Below are positions 12,590 to 17,041 of a stretch of DNA of 17,041 bases, piece after piece. The stretch lies in assembly GCA_034717985.1 (NCBI GenBank), contig JAYEMH010000012.1:1-17041 (forward strand), in the 5' to 3' direction. The translations under genes and the position numbers were made by a program. A model generated the notes under the pieces. That model saw only the letters and a program-made list of their open reading frames with translations, was not told the origin of the DNA and did no database searches. Position 1 is the first letter of the stretch, and every line of letters starts with the position of its first letter. Origin of the DNA: JAYEMH01 sp034717985 [NCBI: Candidatus Ratteibacteria bacterium]. GTDB taxonomy: Bacteria; CAZDME01; JAYEMH01.

Positions 12590-13591
12590 ATGGCATTTAA
12601 AGATTTTATGTACAGAAGACGGATGGCTCCCCGTGGTTTGCGTCATAAACTATGGGCGACTTTTGCTTTGGGCACAATTATCCCCCTGCTTCTTTTTCTC
12701 TGGGTGTTACAGGAACATGCTTTCAAATTCTACCCCCGGATGACAGTAGTAACCCGGTTAAAATCATTAAATTCCATTCTCTCTTTTCTGCCTATGGAGA
12801 GATTTCCCGCACAAATAACGTTTATGCTTGCCGCAGCCGTTGTTCTTGCCCTGGTTGGTGTATATTTTACCAGAAGCATTATCAACCGAATCTTAGCCCT
12901 GACCAAGGAAGCGCGAACGGTTGTTCAACATGGCAATTTTACTCATGAAATAAGGTTGATGAGTGAAGACGAAATAGGGGAATTGCGCGACACCTTGAAT
13001 TTTGTCATCGCCCGCCTGCAGCAGAACATGCAGGAATTATCGGAATATGAAAAGCGGCTCATCACCTCCGAAAAAGAAAAGCATAAATTGTTGGAGGAAA
13101 CAAGAATCCTGGCAGTTAGAGATGAGGCAACCGGGCTTTATAACGCCCAGTATTTTCGGAATCGCTGGAAAGAGGAAATCAGACGAGCAACGCTTTTTCA
13201 ACGTCCCTGCAGTCTAATATTCTTATCAATTGGGGGAATTCAGAATTTTAAGGAAAGCCATGGGGATGAAAAAACCCGGGCGCTTCTTAAAGAGATCGGG
13301 ATGTCGATTAAAAAAAGTCTAAAGGGGGTTGAAAAAACAGCTCACACTCAACCGGCTGAGTTTATGATTATTCTTCCGGAGAGAAATAAAAAAGAGGCGA
13401 TAGTTGAGGGAGAATTGGTTATTAAAAAATTACAGGGGTTTACCTCCCGGGGCAATGTCAATCTTACCTTGAGCGGCGGGGTAGTCAGTTCGCCCCTTGA
13501 CGGTGTGGAAAGCGTCGAGTTAATTGCTAAAGTAAAGGAGGCGGCTGAGCGGGCGCATAAAGAAGGCTCCGGGCAAATTGCCGGGTTTTAA
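12590..13591 (+). CDS. membrane HAMP protein with degenerate GGDEF domain
   Basis: Two membrane helices (about residues 23-41 and 77-97) enclose a short periplasmic loop. A HAMP linker (about 98-150), a coiled coil (150-178) and a GGDEF-fold domain (about 179-333, starting RDEATGLYNAQYF) follow. The catalytic GGDEF signature is replaced by QPAEF (residues 254-258), so diguanylate cyclase activity is not expected; such domains can still bind nucleotides or proteins. A strong AAGGAGGG lies about 6 bases before the ATG. The next gene, pilT, starts 21 bases downstream, which suggests a sensory or regulatory input to type IV pilus motion. Its partner and signal are unknown. Confidence 0.8.
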   Translation: MAFKDFMYRRRMAPRGLRHKLWATFALGTIIPLLLFLWVLQEHAFKFYPRMTVVTRLKSLNSILSFLPMERFPAQITFMLAAAVVLALVGVYFTRSIINRILALTKEARTVVQHGNFTHEIRLMSEDEIGELRDTLNFVIARLQQNMQELSEYEKRLITSEKEKHKLLEETRILAVRDEATGLYNAQYFRNRWKEEIRRATLFQRPCSLIFLSIGGIQNFKESHGDEKTRALLKEIGMSIKKSLKGVEKTAHTQPAEFMIILPERNKKEAIVEGELVIKKLQGFTSRGNVNLTLSGGVVSSPLDGVESVELIAKVKEAAERAHKEGSGQIAGF

Positions 13592-13612
13592 CTATGTTAG
13601 CAAGGAGAAAAA

Positions 13613-14686
13613 ATGGTCAAATTCAGAGATTTATTGAATTTAATTGTTGAAAGAGATGCTTCGGATTTACATCTTATTGTTGGCGTTCCGCCGCAGCTGC
13701 GGATAGATGAAACTTTGATCCCGGCTGATCTTGACTCTTTATCGCCGTCAATGTGTAAGGAGATTATCTACAGCATTCTTTCGGAGGAGCAAAAAAAGCG
13801 CTTTGAATTAAAACACGAATTGGATTTATCATTTGAAATTCCAGGCCTCAGCCGTTTTCGAATCAACGTTTATCACCATCGGGGTTATGTTTCGGCTGCT
13901 ATCCGCCGCATACCTTTGAAAATCTTTAGTTTTGACGAATTGGGTTTGCCGGCAGTTACCCGGGAGATAGTCCGTAAACCTAAAGGTTTAGTTTTGGTCA
14001 CCGGAGCTACCGGGAGCGGAAAATCAACCTCTCTGGCCTCTATGATTGATTCTATTAACCAGGAGAGGCATTGCCATATCGTTACGGTTGAAGACCCGAT
14101 TGAATATGTGCACCAGCACAGAAAAAGTGTGGTAAGCCAGAGAGAAATTGGCAGCGATACCTACTCATTTGCCAATGCCTTGAAATATGTTTTAAGACAG
14201 GATCCCGACGTCATTCTTATCGGAGAAATGAGAGATCTGGAAACAGTCAGAGCCGCTATGACCATTGCTGAGACAGGGCATTTGGTCTTTACCACTTTGC
14301 ATACCAATGATGCCGTCCAGACCATAAACAGGATTATTGACATATTCCCATCTCAATTCCAGGCTCAGATAAGAGTGCAGCTGTCTTTTGTTATTCAAGC
14401 GGTTTTTTCTCAGCAGTTAATTCCGAAAATTGGCGGCAAAGGCAGGGTGCTGGCCTGCGAGGTTATGATAGCTACTCCAGCCATCCGCAGTTTAATTCGG
14501 GAAGCTAAAGCCCATCAGGTTTATTCGGCCGTTCAGACGGGTCTGAAAGAGGGGATGCAGACGATGAATATGTCTTTGATAGACCTCTATAGCCGCAATC
14601 TTATTAGCTATGAAAATGTTTGGCGGACTACTGCCCCTGAAGATTTAGAGAGACTTCTGAGTTCGGTAAAAACAGGCAAGAGATAA
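13613..14686 (+). CDS. pilT: type IV pilus retraction ATPase PilT
   Basis: Hexameric cytoplasmic ATPase that drives pilus retraction and twitching motility. Walker A is GATGSGKST at 131-139. The Asp box (VEDPIEYVHQH) and the Walker B segment with E205 (DVILIGEMRDLETV) are intact, as is the His box (TGHLVFTTLHTNDA). The PilT-specific C-terminal AIRSLIRE motif starts at residue 290, close to AIRNLIRE in Pseudomonas, which separates it from PilB. The 357-residue length is normal. AAGGAG (13602-13607) precedes the ATG by 5 bases. It lies between the degenerate GGDEF protein and a standalone MshEN protein, with pilB beyond, forming a motor cluster. Confidence 0.95.
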   Translation: MVKFRDLLNLIVERDASDLHLIVGVPPQLRIDETLIPADLDSLSPSMCKEIIYSILSEEQKKRFELKHELDLSFEIPGLSRFRINVYHHRGYVSAAIRRIPLKIFSFDELGLPAVTREIVRKPKGLVLVTGATGSGKSTSLASMIDSINQERHCHIVTVEDPIEYVHQHRKSVVSQREIGSDTYSFANALKYVLRQDPDVILIGEMRDLETVRAAMTIAETGHLVFTTLHTNDAVQTINRIIDIFPSQFQAQIRVQLSFVIQAVFSQQLIPKIGGKGRVLACEVMIATPAIRSLIREAKAHQVYSAVQTGLKEGMQTMNMSLIDLYSRNLISYENVWRTTAPEDLERLLSSVKTGKR

Positions 14687-14689
14687 AAA

Positions 14690-14793
14690 ATAGACCGTAG
14701 ACCATAGACGATAGACCAAGAGGATAAACCGTGAACTGCAGATAATATTTAGAGTCTGATGTTTGGAGTCTAAAGTCTGATGTCTGAAGTTTA
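14690..14793. repeat. inverted 7-base-period repeat array after pilT
   Basis: Four near-identical heptamers of the ATAGACC type lie at 14690-14717. At 14752-14793 the opposite-strand relatives (GAGTCTG, AAGTCTG, ATGTCTG and variants) repeat with the same 7-base period. The block thus has two arms in inverted orientation, as in the mutS-mutL spacer. It fills the space between pilT and the MshEN gene. No CRISPR-like spacers are present. Confidence 0.6.
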
Positions 14794-14811
14794 AAGAAGG
14801 ATAAAGTTTTT

Positions 14812-15273
14812 GTGATTGAGCATTTAAAAAAAATAGTCAAGAAGGAATTAGGGACGCTCTTGGTAGAAGAAAGGGTTATTACCGAAGAGCAGTTAGAGAA
14901 AGCCTTGAATATGCAGAAAGAGGTCGGGGAGCTTTTAGGGAGTTGTCTGGTCAAGCTTGGCTATGCGACTGAGGAAGATATCGTTAACTGCATTATGGTG
15001 CAGTATGGATTCCCTTATTTACCCCTGGAGAATTACAGCATCGACAGAGCGGTTTTAAAGCTTATCCCGGAAGAGATTGCCTTGGAAAATGTAATTATGC
15101 CTGTTGACAAGATAGGCAAGATACTTACTATCGCCATGGCTAATCCTTTAGACATTAATGTTGTCCATAATTTAGAAAAGATAAGCGGCAGTAACATAGA
15201 AATTTTTATCAGCACCGCTAAAGAGATTTTGAAGGCGATTGACAGAAACTATCGCAGACACAAACCCCATTAG
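14812..15273 (+). CDS. standalone MshEN-domain protein (GspE/PilB N-terminal domain)
   Basis: A 153-residue protein consisting only of the N-terminal domain normally fused to PilB/GspE/MshE ATPases. It aligns along its whole length with the first 140 or so residues of the PilB encoded just downstream (for example LVKLGYATEEDI with LVKLGFITEKDL). MshEN domains bind c-di-GMP through two 24-residue motifs starting with Arg and ending with Gln, joined by 5 residues. Here the spacing is kept (Q35 and Q64), but both Arg are replaced, by E12 and L41, so normal c-di-GMP binding is doubtful. It has no ATPase domain. Start is GTG at 14812 with AGAAGGA about 10 bases upstream. A possible role is a regulatory or decoy subunit for the pilus motor. 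Confidence 0.85.
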   Translation: MIEHLKKIVKKELGTLLVEERVITEEQLEKALNMQKEVGELLGSCLVKLGYATEEDIVNCIMVQYGFPYLPLENYSIDRAVLKLIPEEIALENVIMPVDKIGKILTIAMANPLDINVVHNLEKISGSNIEIFISTAKEILKAIDRNYRRHKPH

Positions 15274-15317
15274 AGACTTGCCCCGTGATATGGGGCGGCG
15301 TTTTATCTCTAACGGGG
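15265..15317 (+). promoter_or_regulatory. nested hairpin between the MshEN gene and pilB
   Basis: CCCCATTAGAGA (15265-15276) pairs with TCTCTAACGGGG (15306-15317), 12 bases with a single G-U. Inside it GCCCC (15280-15284) pairs with GGGGC (15292-15296) around a 7-base loop, followed by a short TTTT. The structure spans the MshEN stop codon and ends 24 bases before the pilB start. It could act in termination or attenuation, or in differential expression of the two genes. Confidence 0.5.
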
Positions 15318-15341
15318 TAAAGAAAAGTGAGGTAGATAGAA

Positions 15342-17041
15342 ATGGTTAGATCCCTGCGTAAAAGGCTGAATGAAATACTGATTGAAGGCGAAATAATTAG
15401 CACAGAGCAGTTAAAAAAAGCCCTTGAAGTTCAGGATAAAGAGGGAGGGAGATTGGGGCAAATCTTAGTTAAGCTGGGTTTTATAACCGAGAAAGATTTA
15501 ATTGCCTGTTTAAGCCAGCATCTTAATATTCCGCCGATAAATTTAAACCGTTATAAAATTAGTGCCGAAGTTTTAAAAATCATTCCCGAACACGTATCGC
15601 GCCACTACCAGCTAATTCCTGTTTCTCTGGTCGGCAAAACCTTAACTGTCGCTATGGCCGATCCCCTGAATATTTTTGCTATGGACGATATCAAGGTAAT
15701 GACCGGGTATAATATTGACCCGATAATTACTACCAGCGAAGAGATTCTGGAAGCGATAAGCAAGTACCATGCTCCCTGGGGAACGATGGAGGATGCGGTA
15801 AAAGCTGTTGATTTAAAAGTGACCGTGCCTGCTTCCACCGCTAAGGAAGAACTTGACCTTGATCGGTTAAGGAAAGAAGTAGAGGAAGCCCCGGTAATTA
15901 AAATTGTTAATTTAATCCTTGGTGAAGGAGTAAAAAAGAAAGCCAGTGATATTCACATTGAACCATTTGAGGATGCGTTAAGGGTCCGTTATTGTATTGA
16001 CGGGGTACTTTATGAAAGCACCCCGCCTCCTAAACAACTTCGGGCGGCTATTATATCGCGGCTTAAAATTCTCTCGCGTTTGGATATTGCCGAACGACGT
16101 CTTCCTCAAGACGGGCAGTTTAAAATAAGGGCAAGCGGCCGGGAAATAGACTTCCGGGTAGCCATTATCCCGACTATGTTTGGAGAGCGGGTAACCTTAA
16201 GAATTCTGGATAAATCAGCCCTGTCTTTAGATTTATCAAAGCTTGGTTTTAGTGAAGAGCCGTTTAAAGCTTTCAGTGAGGCTATTACTCACCCCCACGG
16301 CATAATTTTAGTTACCGGGCCTACCGGGAGCGGAAAGACAACCTCTCTTTATTCGGCCTTGAACCGGATAAATACACCGGAGAAAAACATTTTGACGATT
16401 GAAGACCCGGTTGAATATATCCTGGATGGAGTTAACCAGATTCAGATCAACCCGGATATCGGGTTGACTTTTGCCAGCGGGCTGCGCTCTATTCTCCGTC
16501 AGGCGCCGAATATTATTCTGGTCGGGGAAATCCGGGATAACGAAACGGCCGACGTAGCTATTAAATCGGGTTTGACCGGGCATTTAGTTTTTAGCACCCT
16601 TCATACCAACGATGCCGTCGGCGCGGTAACCCGTTTAATTGATATGCAGATTGAGCCTTTTCTTATTGCCTCTTCTTTAATTTGTATTCTGGCGCAGCGG
16701 TTAGCCCGCAAGCTTTGTCCTGATTGCCGGGAATCTTATAAGGTTTCACCGGAGATTACGGATAAGTACGGCTTAAAGTCAAAAGAAGGTGGCAAAGATT
16801 TGATTCTTTATCGTCCGCATGGGTGTCCGCGCTGCAACAATAGCGGTTATCGAGGGCGGTTTGCGGTAGTAGAAGCCTTTAGTTTTTTCGACGAAATAAA
16901 GAATATGATTGTTCAGCGGGCATCCGAGACGGAGATAAAGGAAAAAGTGACTGAAAAAGAGATGGTTCCTCTCCGTGAGTCTGGTTTACGAAGGGTGGTC
17001 GATGGGACCACCAGTTTAGAAGAGATTCTCAGGGTAACTGC
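15342..17041 (+). CDS. pilB: type IV pilus assembly ATPase PilB (3' end outside window)
   Basis: Extension motor ATPase for type IV pili or type II secretion. The frame is open from ATG 15342 to the window edge (566 codons) and ends in TTSLEEILRVT, the usual near-terminal motif, so only a few residues are missing. The MshEN domain (about 1-145) has both c-di-GMP motifs with Arg (R8 and R37; Q31 closes the first). Walker A is GPTGSGKTT at 326-334, Walker B includes E396 (IILVGEIRD), and His-box STLHTND is present. The zinc-binding tetracysteine is C459, C462, C495 and C498. GAGG lies 9 bases before the ATG. With pilT upstream this makes the antagonistic motor pair. Confidence 0.95.
   Translation, partial: MVRSLRKRLNEILIEGEIISTEQLKKALEVQDKEGGRLGQILVKLGFITEKDLIACLSQHLNIPPINLNRYKISAEVLKIIPEHVSRHYQLIPVSLVGKTLTVAMADPLNIFAMDDIKVMTGYNIDPIITTSEEILEAISKYHAPWGTMEDAVKAVDLKVTVPASTAKEELDLDRLRKEVEEAPVIKIVNLILGEGVKKKASDIHIEPFEDALRVRYCIDGVLYESTPPPKQLRAAIISRLKILSRLDIAERRLPQDGQFKIRASGREIDFRVAIIPTMFGERVTLRILDKSALSLDLSKLGFSEEPFKAFSEAITHPHGIILVTGPTGSGKTTSLYSALNRINTPEKNILTIEDPVEYILDGVNQIQINPDIGLTFASGLRSILRQAPNIILVGEIRDNETADVAIKSGLTGHLVFSTLHTNDAVGAVTRLIDMQIEPFLIASSLICILAQRLARKLCPDCRESYKVSPEITDKYGLKSKEGGKDLILYRPHGCPRCNNSGYRGRFAVVEAFSFFDEIKNMIVQRASETEIKEKVTEKEMVPLRESGLRRVVDGTTSLEEILRVT

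Noticed and set aside
14690-14793. CRISPR array after pilT
   Set aside because: Units are 7 bases and degenerate, with no unique spacers of 25-40 bases and no cas gene nearby.

Overview
This window looks like chromosomal DNA from an uncultured, probably anaerobic, Gram-negative-type bacterium. Coding regions have moderate GC and spacers are AT-rich. Three things suggest this: type IV pilus motor genes, an oxygen-sensitive-type (His-containing) Thi4 beside a sulfide-to-homocysteine gene pair, and abundant small interspersed repeats. The combination resembles candidate phyla such as Omnitrophota, but that placement is inference. There is no rRNA or tRNA gene, and no CRISPR array was seen.

Region 1 (1-2550) is a worn accessory region. 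It holds the minus-strand start of an IS3-type transposase cut by the window edge, a MscS-family channel, a trypsin-like protease cut off just after its catalytic His, and a serine-recombinase remnant with three in-frame stops joined directly to it. A small unknown gene follows, then a truncated extra copy of a GIY-YIG gene start that runs into a 76-bp hairpin element.

Region 2 (2535-9711) reads in one direction: GIY-YIG protein, miaB, a TPR-SPOR envelope protein, mutS and mutL. A palindromic repeat is read in frame as the N-terminus of MiaB. The mutS-mutL spacer carries inverted 7-base-period repeats.

Region 3 (9712-12572) is the most interesting metabolically. A near-consensus promoter precedes thi4, whose Cys position is His (the sulfide-using type). 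A DUF39/COG1900 aspartate-semialdehyde sulfurtransferase follows 2 bp later. After a 418-bp repeat island comes the NIL-domain 2x[4Fe-4S] ferredoxin that partners DUF39 in methanogens. Together they look like a direct sulfide-assimilation module feeding thiamine thiazole and homocysteine.

Region 4 (12590-17041) is a type IV pilus motor cluster: a membrane HAMP protein with a degenerate GGDEF domain, PilT, a standalone MshEN-domain protein and PilB (its last codons run off the window). PilB keeps the Arg residues of both c-di-GMP-binding motifs. The standalone MshEN protein has lost both, and the GGDEF protein has lost its signature, which suggests a partly decoyed or rewired c-di-GMP input to pilus dynamics.
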